From assembly GCF_040214835.1 (NCBI RefSeq), contig NZ_CP157874.1:3104001-3168000 (forward strand): 64,000 nt of DNA, in the 5' to 3' direction. The DNA comes from Pseudomonas asiatica. Its GTDB lineage: Bacteria; Pseudomonadota; Gammaproteobacteria; Pseudomonadales; Pseudomonadaceae. The position numbers and the translations under genes are program-made. This document shows positions 35,183-43,496 of the stretch, one piece after another. Below the pieces are notes generated by a model. It searched no databases. It was not told the DNA's origin and was given only the letters and a program-made list of their open reading frames with translations. The first letter of the stretch is position 1. Each line of letters opens with the position of its first letter.

Positions 35183-35214
35183 GCCCCGCAGGCCTTGGTC
35201 CGCGGGGCTTTTTT
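35183..35214 (+). terminator. Rho-independent terminator of mexEF-oprN
   Basis: GCCCCGC (35183-35189) pairs with GCGGGGC (35202-35208) across a 12-base loop, followed by six T residues. It lies 49 bases after the oprN stop. Confidence 0.85.
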
Positions 35215-35815
35215 ATGCTGATTGAGGGTGTGTGCAGGGTGCATGCCTCTGAATCTTCAGTGCCTATGAGATCGAGCGCCGCCCGCGCGGTGCATCGCCG
35301 GCAAGCCAGCTCCCACAGGTACTCCACCGCTTTTGAGACCTGTGGTTCACCTGTGGTAGCTGGCTTGTGCATGCCTTGAAGTTGGTGCGGACCATGTAGG
35401 AGCTGGCTTGCTGGCGATCGAGGGCAAAGCCCTCGCCTAGGTTCTAGAGCTGTAAGACATTTCCGAACCAGAAACCAAATGCTTCAGTTCGAACGCCCTG
35501 TCGAATTATCCTACAGCACCTGTCGGAAGGTGCTGTCTTGGCTGGGAAGCACACCAGGTTTAATGTCCTCGGCTCGCCTTTTCAGGTGAGTTGCCTCACT
35601 TCTGTTGCCCATTCCTTTCTGTTTTAGTCGGTGTCGATAATGGACATTTACAGGCTTGAGGTTATATCGGTATCGATATAATTTGTGTGCAGGCTCCTGG
35701 AATCTGTGCATTGCCATGTACGCCAGAAAGGTGCAGCGGCATGACCAAACACACGGGTGAGGCATGAGGCGCAAGCGCAGCTGGCGATTGGAGCGATGGC
35801 GAAGGGGTATGCGTC
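35215..35815. other. 601-base intergenic region with REP remnants and TA operator
   Basis: No gene is supported here. Degenerate REP-like pieces occupy 35263-35410 (ATCGAGCGCCGCCCGCGCGG, CCGGCAAGCCAGCTCCCACA and inverted GTAGGAGCTGGCTTGC). An 8-base-arm hairpin, CAGCACCT/AGGTGCTG, lies at 35514-35535, and the candidate toxin-antitoxin operator at 35662-35681. GC content falls towards the toxin gene, which suggests imported DNA. The minus-strand open frames 35511-35774 and 35648-36259 look like chance frames. Confidence 0.6.
35662..35681. promoter_or_regulatory. Palindrome, candidate toxin-antitoxin operator
   Basis: TTATATCG-GTAT-CGATATAA is a perfect 8-base-arm palindrome, 135 bases before the toxin start. 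XRE antitoxins of HigA type bind such AT-rich palindromes at their own promoter. Binding here is inferred. Confidence 0.4.
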
Positions 35816-36142
35816 ATGTGGGACGGTCAGAAGCCTATCGAATGGGTAGGCGGCAGCAAGGATGATGTGCGCAGGTTTCCACCAGTGGCGAGGCAGCGGG
35901 CTGGGTATCAGCTGGACTTGATCCAGTCCGGTGAAGAACCTACCGACTGGAAGTCGATGGAGAATGTGGGGCGGGGTGTGCGGGAGATCCGCATCAAGTG
36001 TAAAGACGGTGCTTTTCGCGTGTTGTATGTTGTGAACCGCCCGGAAGCTGTCTATGTCCTGCATGCATTCCGCAAGACAACTGAAAAGACGGATAAGCGC
36101 GATATTGATGTGGCGAAAGCCCGTTTCAAGTCGCTGGACTGA
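35816..36142 (+). CDS. RelE/ParE superfamily toxin (Gp49/HigB-like)
   Basis: A 108-residue small basic protein of the phage-Gp49/HigB-like RelE family. Core features are KPIEWVGGSKDDVRRFPPVA, DWKSMENVGRGVREIRIKCK, DGAFRVLYVVNRPEAVYVLH and AFRKTTEKTDKRDID. Such toxins usually cut mRNA in the ribosome. It comes before the antitoxin gene, 13 bases apart, the toxin-first order of higBA-type modules. Base composition is less GC-rich than the neighbours, in line with transfer. Family call good; activity not shown. Confidence 0.85.
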   Translation: MWDGQKPIEWVGGSKDDVRRFPPVARQRAGYQLDLIQSGEEPTDWKSMENVGRGVREIRIKCKDGAFRVLYVVNRPEAVYVLHAFRKTTEKTDKRDIDVAKARFKSLD

Positions 36143-36155
36143 GAGGTGATCAACA

Positions 36156-36440
36156 ATGGCGAATGAACGCTCGGCATCTGTATGGGACGCGTTGGCTGAT
36201 ACGCCAGAAGAGGCCGACAACCTTAGGCTGCGCTCGCAGTTGATGCGGATTTTGGTCAAGACGGTGCGTGCCTGGGATCTACCTCAGAAGGATGCGGCGC
36301 GTCGGCTACATGTCACTCAACCGCGCTTGAGTGAGCTGTTGAATGGGAAGATTGACAAGTTTTCCCTGGATGCCTTGGTAAATCTGCTGGCCAATGCCGA
36401 TCTGGAAGTGGATTTCACGGTGAAGGAAAAGCTCGCCTGA
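36156..36440 (+). CDS. XRE-family antitoxin (HigA-like)
   Basis: A 94-residue DNA-binding antitoxin with a helix-turn-helix at about 38-75 (LPQKDAARRLHVTQPRLSEL, then NGKIDKFSLDALVNLLANAD). AGAGGTGAT lies upstream of ATG 36156. It neutralises the upstream toxin and probably represses the pair via the palindrome at 35662-35681. Together the two form an isolated module between oprN and a HEAT/TPR gene. Confidence 0.87.
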   Translation: MANERSASVWDALADTPEEADNLRLRSQLMRILVKTVRAWDLPQKDAARRLHVTQPRLSELLNGKIDKFSLDALVNLLANADLEVDFTVKEKLA

Positions 36441-36856
36441 ATCGGTGGCTGGACCATGAAGGCCAGGCCTTGCCGTTTTCAACCCGCACCGAACTGAGGC
36501 GAACGAGGATCGATTCTCTACTAATGCGGAAAATAAATTTCTAAAGACAGTTGCTCCCACATCTGTTTCGGGCCAGTTACTCCTGGCTCCTGCGCACTCG
36601 CACCCTGGGTGCATGTCTGGAGAATGCAGAAGAGCAGCAGCGCTACCTTCGATATCGTGTCGTACAAACAAGGGGTCGCGCGCGCCAGGCACAGAAGAGA
36701 CTGGCCCGAAACAGATGTGGGAGCTGGCTTGCCGGCGATGCGCCGCGCGGGCGGCGCTCGGTCTCACAGGCGCAGAAAATGTCGAGACAGGCACCTGGTT
36801 GCATTTACCCCCCAGCTAGCCCAAGCTCTGCCCTTCCCGCCGCCACGGATCGTCCG
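36441..36856. other. 416-base intergenic region with a REP-like element
   Basis: The open reading frame that starts at 36551 is only an upstream extension of the next gene without support. A REP-like unit at 36717-36770 joins TGTGGGAGCTGGCTTGCC with a GCGCCGCGCGGGCGGCGC palindrome related to 4761-4794. AT-rich sequence follows the antitoxin gene (36515-36550). I see nothing else. Confidence 0.55.
36717..36770. repeat. REP-like element, GCCGCGCGGGCGGC type
   Basis: TGTGGGAGCTGGCTTGCC is followed by GCGATGCGCCGCGCGGGCGG and CGCTCGGTCTCACAGG. It shares the second half with the palindrome at 4761-4794. Confidence 0.7.
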
Positions 36857-37912
36857 ATGCCCAGACGCCACCGCTACCTGATCGCCCTGCTGCTGTTGAT
36901 CCTGGTATCGGCCCTGTTCGGCTACCTGTGGCGCGACACTCCGCCAGCCCCGCCAACCCTGCCCGCGCACAGCTACGCCAAGGCCCTGCGCCAGGCCCAT
37001 GAGGGCCAACCCGGCGCTGCACGGGTGCTGTACCAACAATTGCAGCGCACCGACCTACCGCCCATCCGCCGAGCGGCCTTGTATGCCGAACTGCCCAACT
37101 ACCCTTCGCCCCAGGCATTGAAACTCGCCCGCCAGGACCTGGAACATGCCGACCCGCTGGTGCGCCGTGCAGCCATTGCCGGCATCCGCCGCCTGCTGCC
37201 GGCGGCGCAGCGCAGCCTGGTACTCGGCCCGCTGCTGGATGACGACGAGCAAAGCGTACGCTTTGCCGCGGTAGATGCCCTGCTCGGCCTTGCCCCGGAT
37301 GACATCGGCCTGTATTTCGGCCCGCTGCAGGTCGCCCTGGAGCAATACCAGCAGGCCCTGGAGCAACAACCCGAAGACCCAGACGCCCAGGTCCACCTGG
37401 CGCGCCTGTATCTGCACGAAAACGACTACACCCTGGCCGCCACAGCCCTGCAACGGGCCCTGACGGTAGCGCCAGGCAACCTCGACGCACTGGCGACCCA
37501 GGTACGCCTGCTGGAACGCCAGGGCCATCACGACGCCTCGCGTCAGGTACTGGGCAAAGCCCTGGCGCTGAGCCCCGACTCGGCCTTTCTGCAGTACGAA
37601 CTGGGGCTCTGGCTGAACCGCCACGAGCAGCGCGAATACGCCTTGCTGGCCTTGTCCCGCGCCGTCGAACTGGACCCGGATAACGCCGACTACCGCTATA
37701 CACTGGCGGTCACCCTGCATGAACTGGAACAACTCGACGCCGCGCAAAAGCAACTGGAAACCGTGCTCAGCCGCCAGCCGGCCAATCGCCGGGCACGGGT
37801 GTTGCTGATCCAGTACTGGAAGGAAACCGGCCAGTTGCAGAACGTGCAGGTACTGCTGGCCGAACTGGAGCGGCAGAACCCGGACGACCCCGTGCTGCAA
37901 CAGGGCCTGTAG
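36857..37912 (+). CDS. HEAT/TPR repeat protein with membrane anchor
   Basis: A 351-residue protein starting at ATG 36857 (MPRRHRYLIALLLLILVSAL), which gives one N-terminal membrane helix (about 7-25) and a periplasmic body. A HEAT-like part (HADPLVRRAAIAGIRRLLPA, DDDEQSVRFAAVDALLGLAP; about 95-150) is followed by four or five TPR units (about 160-345) such as PDAQVHLARLYLHENDYTLA and LQYELGLWLNRHEQREYALL. The layout resembles the repeat part of cytochrome-c TPR proteins, but no CXXCH is present. A scaffold role is likely; the partner is unknown. Confidence 0.8.
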   Translation: MPRRHRYLIALLLLILVSALFGYLWRDTPPAPPTLPAHSYAKALRQAHEGQPGAARVLYQQLQRTDLPPIRRAALYAELPNYPSPQALKLARQDLEHADPLVRRAAIAGIRRLLPAAQRSLVLGPLLDDDEQSVRFAAVDALLGLAPDDIGLYFGPLQVALEQYQQALEQQPEDPDAQVHLARLYLHENDYTLAATALQRALTVAPGNLDALATQVRLLERQGHHDASRQVLGKALALSPDSAFLQYELGLWLNRHEQREYALLALSRAVELDPDNADYRYTLAVTLHELEQLDAAQKQLETVLSRQPANRRARVLLIQYWKETGQLQNVQVLLAELERQNPDDPVLQQGL

Positions 37913-37992
37913 GCAACGTCCGAAAATTTGTTGAACCCTGGGGCTGTGCCCAAGGTCCAGTGGATATCAGACCACCCTGCAGGAGAGTCGTT

Positions 37993-39609
37993 TTGGCCAG
38001 TTCGTTGGCGCTGGACGAACGTGCATTGATCCTGGCGCCCCCGCCAATAGCCGCGGATACTGCTCGCCTGCTCGCTTCTGCGGGCATCGACAGCCTGTGC
38101 GCGGTCGACCTGGCCAACCTGCAAGCCTGCCTGGCCGAAGGCGCGGGCGTGGCGATCATTGCCGAGCAAGTGTTCAAACAGGGCCCAAGCGCGTTGCTGC
38201 AGGCATTCATCGACCAGCAACCGTGCTGGTCGGACCTGCCCATCGTGCTGCTCGGTCAAGGGAGCCAAGCGGCCAAGGGCTCGACCAACTATCCAGTGGG
38301 CAACCTGGTCCTGCTGGTCGCACCATTCGAAAACGCCCAGCTGCTGCACACGACCCGGTCCGCCCTGCGCAACCGGCGCCGGCAGTACCTGGCGCGCGAC
38401 CAGCTGCAGGACCTGCAGCAACGCCTTGACGCCCAGGCCGCGCCTCCCGGCGAAGACCAGCAACGTAGCGAGTTCGCCCGCCACCAGACGCGCAAGATGG
38501 AGGCCATCGGCCAACTGGCCGGGGGGGTCGCCCATGACTTCAACAACCTGCTCACCAGCATTGGCGGCAGCTTCGAGCTGATCGACCGGCGCTTGCGCCA
38601 GGGCCGCAGCGATGGCCTGGACAACGTGCTGCGCATGGGCCGCGAGGCAGTGTCACGCGCCGCCCGCTTGACCCATCGCCTGCTGGCTTTCTCTTCCCGG
38701 CAATCGCTGCACAGCCAGCAGGTCGACCTGCACGACCTGCTCCAGGCCAAGCGCCTGAAGGCTTGCTTGAGCCCGGCCGTGAACCTGCACCTGCAAATCG
38801 CCAAGGGCCTGTGGTCGGTCGAAGCCGATGACCAGCAGTTGCAGGAAGCCCTCGACAACGTGCTGCTCAATGCCTGCGAAGCCATGCCCAGCGGCGGCCA
38901 GCTGCGCATCGAGGCAAGTAACCAGCACATCGGCGCCGGGCAATTCCCCGGCGGTGCCCAGTGCGCCGGCGACTATGTACGCCTGCGAATCGTCGATGAC
39001 GGCCAGGGCATGGCGCAAAGCACGCTGGAGCATGCCTTCGAGCCGTTCTTCAGCACCAAGGCGATCGGCCAGGGCATCGGCCTGGGCCTGTCGATGGTGT
39101 ACGGCTTCAGCAAGCAATCCCACGGCCATGTCACCCTGCACAGCCAGATCGGCCAAGGCACCCGGGTGGACCTGTACCTGCCGCGCCATGTCGACCAGGA
39201 CCAGGCACCGGTCAAACCCGTGCAGCCCGTGCGAGGCTACCAGGGCAATCACGTGCTGGTGGTCGAGGACGACCCGCATGTACGCCAATTGCTATGCCAG
39301 GCCCTGCGCGAGGATGGCTTCGCCTGCCACAGTGCCGCCGACGCCAACGAGGGCCTTAAGGTTCTGCGTTCGACACAACCGGTGGATCTGCTGGTCAGCG
39401 ATGTCGGCTTGCCCGGCATGAATGGCCGCCAGCTGGCCGAGATTGCACGCAACCTGCGCCCACGCTTGCCAGTACTGTTCATCACCGGCTATGCGGAAAC
39501 GGCCATGGCCCGCGAGGGTTTCCTGGAGGCGGGCATGCACCTGATCTGCAAGCCCTTCGAGCTGAAGCAGCTGCAGGCCCAGGTGACCCAGATACTGGGC
39601 AAGCCCTGA
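37993..39609 (+). CDS. Hybrid sensor histidine kinase/response regulator A
   Basis: A 538-residue cytosolic hybrid kinase. I place the start at TTG 37993, because GCAGGAGAG lies just before it; GTG 37960 is the alternative. An N-terminal receiver-like domain without a clear phospho-site (about 5-120) and a coiled region precede the H-box GGVAHDFNNLLTSIGGS with His181, the ATPase (NVLLNACEAMPSGG, DDGQGMA, GQGIGLGLSMVYGF), and a C-terminal receiver with Asp470 in LLVSDVGLPGMNG. It is convergent with a similar hybrid kinase 6 bases away. Signal and output are unknown. Confidence 0.88.
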   Translation: MASSLALDERALILAPPPIAADTARLLASAGIDSLCAVDLANLQACLAEGAGVAIIAEQVFKQGPSALLQAFIDQQPCWSDLPIVLLGQGSQAAKGSTNYPVGNLVLLVAPFENAQLLHTTRSALRNRRRQYLARDQLQDLQQRLDAQAAPPGEDQQRSEFARHQTRKMEAIGQLAGGVAHDFNNLLTSIGGSFELIDRRLRQGRSDGLDNVLRMGREAVSRAARLTHRLLAFSSRQSLHSQQVDLHDLLQAKRLKACLSPAVNLHLQIAKGLWSVEADDQQLQEALDNVLLNACEAMPSGGQLRIEASNQHIGAGQFPGGAQCAGDYVRLRIVDDGQGMAQSTLEHAFEPFFSTKAIGQGIGLGLSMVYGFSKQSHGHVTLHSQIGQGTRVDLYLPRHVDQDQAPVKPVQPVRGYQGNHVLVVEDDPHVRQLLCQALREDGFACHSAADANEGLKVLRSTQPVDLLVSDVGLPGMNGRQLAEIARNLRPRLPVLFITGYAETAMAREGFLEAGMHLICKPFELKQLQAQVTQILGKP

Positions 39610-39615
39610 ACCGCT

Positions 39616-41682
39616 TCACTCCTCCAGCATGCGTAGCGCCTCATCCACCAGGTCCGCCAGCGCGAACGGCTTGTTCATCAATGCCGTGCCCGGCTGCTCG
39701 AGCAACTGCGCTTCGATCGGCTGACCCGCATAGCCGGTGATGAACAGGATCTTCTGCAACGGCAGCTGCATGCGCATGGCCTTGGCCACCTGGCGGCCAC
39801 TGAAACCACCCGGCAAGCCGATGTCGGTGATTACCAGGTCGAACGGGCCGTCATGGCGGAAGCGCTCCAGCGCACTATTGGCGTCGCCCACATCAATGAC
39901 CTCGAAACCACGCTCGGTCAGGTACTCGCGCATCACCGCACGCAAACCGAGCTCGTCATCGACCAGCAACAGGCGCTGCCCCCCGGCCAGGCGCTGCGAG
40001 CGCTGCACCAGCGCGGGCGCCTCGGGTACCGGGTCATGGCACCTTGGGAAAAGCATGCAGACCTTGGTGCCCTGGTTCGGCTCCGACTCGATCCAGGCGT
40101 AGCCCCCCGACTGGCCGACAAACCCATACACCATCGACAAGCCAAGCCCTGAGCCACGCCCGACCGGCTTGGTGGTGAAGAACGGTTCAAAGGCCCTGGC
40201 AATGTCCACCGCCGGCATGCCGCAGCCATCATCCTCCACATGCAAGGCCACGTAGTCGCCTGGCGGCAGGCCGCCCTCATCCGGGAAACACGCCGTCAGC
40301 CGCTGGTTGACACTGCGCAGCGTGACATTGCCGCGATCCAGGCACGCTTCGCGGGCGTTGGTGCAAAGATTGATCAAGGCATTTTCAAGCTGGGAAACAT
40401 CAAGGTTCACCGCCCACGGTGTGACATCCAGCTGCCAGTGCAAACGCATCTCGGCGCCCAGCGTGCTGCGCAGCAGTGGTTCGCTCAAGCGCAATTGCCG
40501 GTTGAAATCCAGCGGCCTGGGCGCCAAAGGTTGATGACGGGAAAACGCCAGCAAGCGATGGGTCAGCTCCATGGCACGCTGCACCGAATCACGCGCCACC
40601 TCGACATAGGTCTCCACGCGCTCCAGCCGTCCTTCCTGCAGGCGCCGTTGCAGCAACTCCAGGCTGCCGCCGATGCCGGACAACAAGTTGTTCAGTTCAT
40701 GGCCCATGCCCCCGGCCAACTGGCCAACCACTTCCAGGCGTTCGTTGTTGCGCATCAGGGCTTCGGATTGACGCGCGGCCTCTTCATGCTCCTCGGTGAT
40801 GTCCCGGCCAACGGCAGTCAGCAGGCTGCCATCGAACCGCGCACTCCAGCGAAAACAGTGGTAATGGCCATCGCAGTGACGCAGGCGCGTCTCAATCTGC
40901 TCGGCATTGCGGTATTGCAGGCACCCGGAAACCGCCACCTCAACCTCGGCGCGATCGGCCGGATGTACCAGATCCAATACCGGAACACCCTGTACCTGCT
41001 CCTCGGCCCAGCCCAGAATGCGGTACCAGGCGGGGTTGGCGGCATGCACCTTCAGCTCGGGCGTAACCGTCATCATCGCATCACGCGACAACTGCCAGAA
41101 CTGCTCGCGCTCCACCAGGTGTCGCTCGACCTGCTGCTCGAAGCTTTGCGCCTGCTCGCGCCAGTGGCGGTGCGCCTCGACGCTGGCCGTGGTCTCGATC
41201 ACCGCGTGCAGAAAACCTGCCACGTTGCCCAGTTCATCGCGCAACGGTGTGTAGCCGAACGCATACCACAACGGCTCCCCGCCTTCGCCGCAGGCAAGAC
41301 GCAGTGGTGGGTCCTCGACAAAACTCGAGTGCCCTTCGAGCGCCTTGAATACCCACGGCCCCATCGCCGGCCATACATCGCTCCAAAGCGCATCGAAGGC
41401 CATGCCCAATGCATCCGGGGCAACCGGCCGCAACGCCCGGTAGCCAGCATTGTGGACAACGTTGAGGTCTGGCCCCCAGACCACGGCACACGGGAACGGT
41501 GTCAAGTGCATCATGTCGACGGCAATGCGCAATGAGGCCGGCCAGCGCGGCAGCGGCCCGAGCGATGTGCGCCCCCAGTCGAACTGTACAATCCGTTCGC
41601 CCATGAGGTCGGCCGGTGCCAGTACAGGCGCCTGCAGAATGACCGTCGACGCAGGCTCGCGCGGCGTACCGTTTTCGACCAC
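39616..41682 (-). CDS. PAS-PAS hybrid sensor histidine kinase/response regulator B
   Basis: A 688-residue hybrid kinase if it starts at GTG 41682 (GGAG 8 bases upstream); ATG 41796 would add 38 residues. It has two PAS-type sensor domains (about 35-165 and 205-310), the H-box GGMGHELNNLLSGIGGS with His328, an ATPase domain (INLCTNAREACLDRG, DDGCGMP, GRGSGLGLSMVYGF) and a C-terminal receiver with Asp620 in LVITDIGLPGGFSG. There is no membrane helix. It shares the GHELNNLL/AHDFNNLL and receiver style with kinase A, which suggests common origin. Targets are not visible. Confidence 0.87.
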   Translation of the reverse strand: MVENGTPREPASTVILQAPVLAPADLMGERIVQFDWGRTSLGPLPRWPASLRIAVDMMHLTPFPCAVVWGPDLNVVHNAGYRALRPVAPDALGMAFDALWSDVWPAMGPWVFKALEGHSSFVEDPPLRLACGEGGEPLWYAFGYTPLRDELGNVAGFLHAVIETTASVEAHRHWREQAQSFEQQVERHLVEREQFWQLSRDAMMTVTPELKVHAANPAWYRILGWAEEQVQGVPVLDLVHPADRAEVEVAVSGCLQYRNAEQIETRLRHCDGHYHCFRWSARFDGSLLTAVGRDITEEHEEAARQSEALMRNNERLEVVGQLAGGMGHELNNLLSGIGGSLELLQRRLQEGRLERVETYVEVARDSVQRAMELTHRLLAFSRHQPLAPRPLDFNRQLRLSEPLLRSTLGAEMRLHWQLDVTPWAVNLDVSQLENALINLCTNAREACLDRGNVTLRSVNQRLTACFPDEGGLPPGDYVALHVEDDGCGMPAVDIARAFEPFFTTKPVGRGSGLGLSMVYGFVGQSGGYAWIESEPNQGTKVCMLFPRCHDPVPEAPALVQRSQRLAGGQRLLLVDDELGLRAVMREYLTERGFEVIDVGDANSALERFRHDGPFDLVITDIGLPGGFSGRQVAKAMRMQLPLQKILFITGYAGQPIEAQLLEQPGTALMNKPFALADLVDEALRMLEE

Positions 41683-41856
41683 TATCGTGACTCCAGCATG
41701 GTTCAGGAAAAGTATGGGCGCCCCGTGAATGTGGTTCACGGTAGCACAACACACGCCACGCAATATGGCGTACTTGCACCTGAGAGCTATGCTCATTAGG
41801 TTTTCCCTCGGGCCAGGGAGCAACGGCCCATTCAGGTTGCCGACGGGAGCGTGGTC

Positions 41857-42537
41857 ATGAGCAAGAAAATGCTGGTGGTGCTGACCAATACAGCCAAGTA
41901 TCCGACCCTCAAACGGGCGACCGGGTTGTGGCTGGGGGAAGCCGTGCACTTTGTCGAAAAAGTCGAGAAAGCCGGTTATACGGTCGATTATGTCAGCCCG
42001 CTGGGCGGCTACGTACCCGTCGACCCGCATAGCCTGCAAATGGCCCCCGACCTGGACTGGCAGTGGTATGACGACAAGCGCTTCATGACCCGCCTGGGCA
42101 CCACCTTGAGCCCTGGCCAGGTAAAGGCCGAAGAGTACCGCGTCATCTACTACACCGGCGGGCACGGGGTGATGTATGACTTTCCCGACAACCAGCCGCT
42201 GCAAGACCTGGCACGCCGGGTCTACGAGAACAAGGGCATAGTCGCAGCGGTCTGCCATGGTGTTGTCGGGCTGCTGAACATCAAGCTCAGCGATAACAGC
42301 CTGTTGCTCAAGGATCGTCAGGTGACCGGCTTCTCCAATACCGAGGAGAAACTGGTCGAACTGGACAAGGTGGTCCCCTTCCTGACGGAAAACGAGCTGG
42401 GCGCGCGCGGCGGTATCTACAGCAAGCATGAAGACCCGTGGCAGCCGTTCGCGGTGGCCGATGATCGGCTGATCACCGGGCAGAACCCGGCCTCCACGGC
42501 ACTACTGGCCGAAAAAGTGCTCGCCAAGCTGAAGTAA
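41857..42537 (+). CDS. DJ-1/PfpI family protein (Hsp31-like)
   Basis: A 226-residue class I glutamine-amidotransferase-fold protein starting at ATG 41857 (GGGAG 7 bases upstream). The nucleophile elbow AAVCHGVVGLL gives Cys133 with His134, and Glu28 in TGLWLGE is the partner acid, as in Hsp31-type DJ-1 proteins. The family acts as glyoxalase III, chaperone or protein deglycase. It is divergent from kinase B. The reaction here is inferred only at family level. Confidence 0.88.
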   Translation: MSKKMLVVLTNTAKYPTLKRATGLWLGEAVHFVEKVEKAGYTVDYVSPLGGYVPVDPHSLQMAPDLDWQWYDDKRFMTRLGTTLSPGQVKAEEYRVIYYTGGHGVMYDFPDNQPLQDLARRVYENKGIVAAVCHGVVGLLNIKLSDNSLLLKDRQVTGFSNTEEKLVELDKVVPFLTENELGARGGIYSKHEDPWQPFAVADDRLITGQNPASTALLAEKVLAKLK

Positions 42538-42670
42538 AGCCGACAACGAGGTTCTGCTTTTCTGTAAAACTGCAACACTTTTGGCCTACAGCCGGGGGCG
42601 TCATCAAGCACATAGGATCAGCGCTGACCTGTTCAACCCGAACAGCAAGGTTCAACGGAGCGGCGGTCCT

Positions 42671-43456
42671 ATGGCAGCAATACCGAGTGTCGGCATCAAC
42701 TGGCGGAAACTACTGCTGATATTGTCCATCGGCGCAATACCGGTGCTATCCGGGTTACTGATGATGGACTATCAGTTGGAAAGAAAACTTGAGGAGAATG
42801 CCAAGGTTTCTGTTCAAGAGGCGGTTTTCAGCATCGACCAGGCACTGGGCCGCATGGAAGGCGATCTGGACCTGATCCTGCCATTGGCAGGCAAGCCCTG
42901 TGACGAAGTGCTCGGTACGCTGGAGCAGAGAGTCGCCAACAGCCCGCACCTTCGCTCTTTGATACTCACCCGCGACCAACAAGCGTATTGTGCGACGGAC
43001 ATGGACCCTTTGGCGTACAACTCGGCATTTGCCCTGTCCGGACGGCAGACAGAGCTGGCATTCGACGCGCCATCGTCGCCTAACGCGGCGATCATCAAGA
43101 TCCAGAGACCGCACAGCGACCCCGGGATAATCGCAACCGCATACGGTCGGCAGTTGCGTGACGAACTGCGTGCTTTCCAGGACGGGCTGACATTGCTTCT
43201 GGAGTTCAACGACCTGTATATCTGGAGCGAGGGAGACAGCCGCGACGCACGACGCCCCTCCCAGGCCGAATTCACCGAGCGAACGGTGTCCCAGAAATAT
43301 GGCTACATGGTGATCGGCGGCTACCCAAAAGGGTACGCCGCCCAGGAGTTTCGCCTATCCCTTCACCAGGTGCTGCCCTCGCTGGTACTGGTCGGGGTCG
43401 CCAGCATGTTCATCATGTACCTGGGCCTGACCATTTCGGGCAAGAAGAAGGGTTGA
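42671..43456 (+). CDS. Stand-alone CSS-motif sensor domain protein (no EAL output)
   Basis: A 261-residue membrane protein starting at ATG 42671. TM1 is about 13-31 and TM2 about 235-255, with a periplasmic loop carrying the CSS-type cysteines: AGKPCDEVLG (about Cys77) and QAYCATDMD (about Cys109). The domain normally precedes an EAL phosphodiesterase, as in the gene at 44873-46459 (DSPCDEAQ, LYCTSLF). Here only a short basic tail (ISGKKKG) follows TM2, so there is no catalytic part. In family enzymes the two cysteines form a redox-sensitive disulfide. It may act through a partner protein. Confidence 0.78.
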   Translation: MAAIPSVGINWRKLLLILSIGAIPVLSGLLMMDYQLERKLEENAKVSVQEAVFSIDQALGRMEGDLDLILPLAGKPCDEVLGTLEQRVANSPHLRSLILTRDQQAYCATDMDPLAYNSAFALSGRQTELAFDAPSSPNAAIIKIQRPHSDPGIIATAYGRQLRDELRAFQDGLTLLLEFNDLYIWSEGDSRDARRPSQAEFTERTVSQKYGYMVIGGYPKGYAAQEFRLSLHQVLPSLVLVGVASMFIMYLGLTISGKKKG

Positions 43457-43483
43457 TACCGCCGCCATCGAGTCGTGACGGCG
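43457..43483. other. Hairpin between the convergent CSS and hpd genes
   Basis: TACCGCC and GGCGGTA pair across 13 bases in the 40-base gap. No T-run follows on either strand. It could still end transcripts in both directions weakly. Confidence 0.35.
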
Positions 43484-43496
43484 GTACTCTCGGGGA

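Noticed and set aside
35511..36259. Overlapping minus-strand open frames before and across the toxin gene
   Set aside because: No family resemblance, they run against the clear toxin-antitoxin frames, and no ribosome site was seen.
43457..43483. Inverted repeat between CSS and hpd genes as a standard terminator
   Set aside because: No T-run follows on either strand, so it was listed only as a hairpin.
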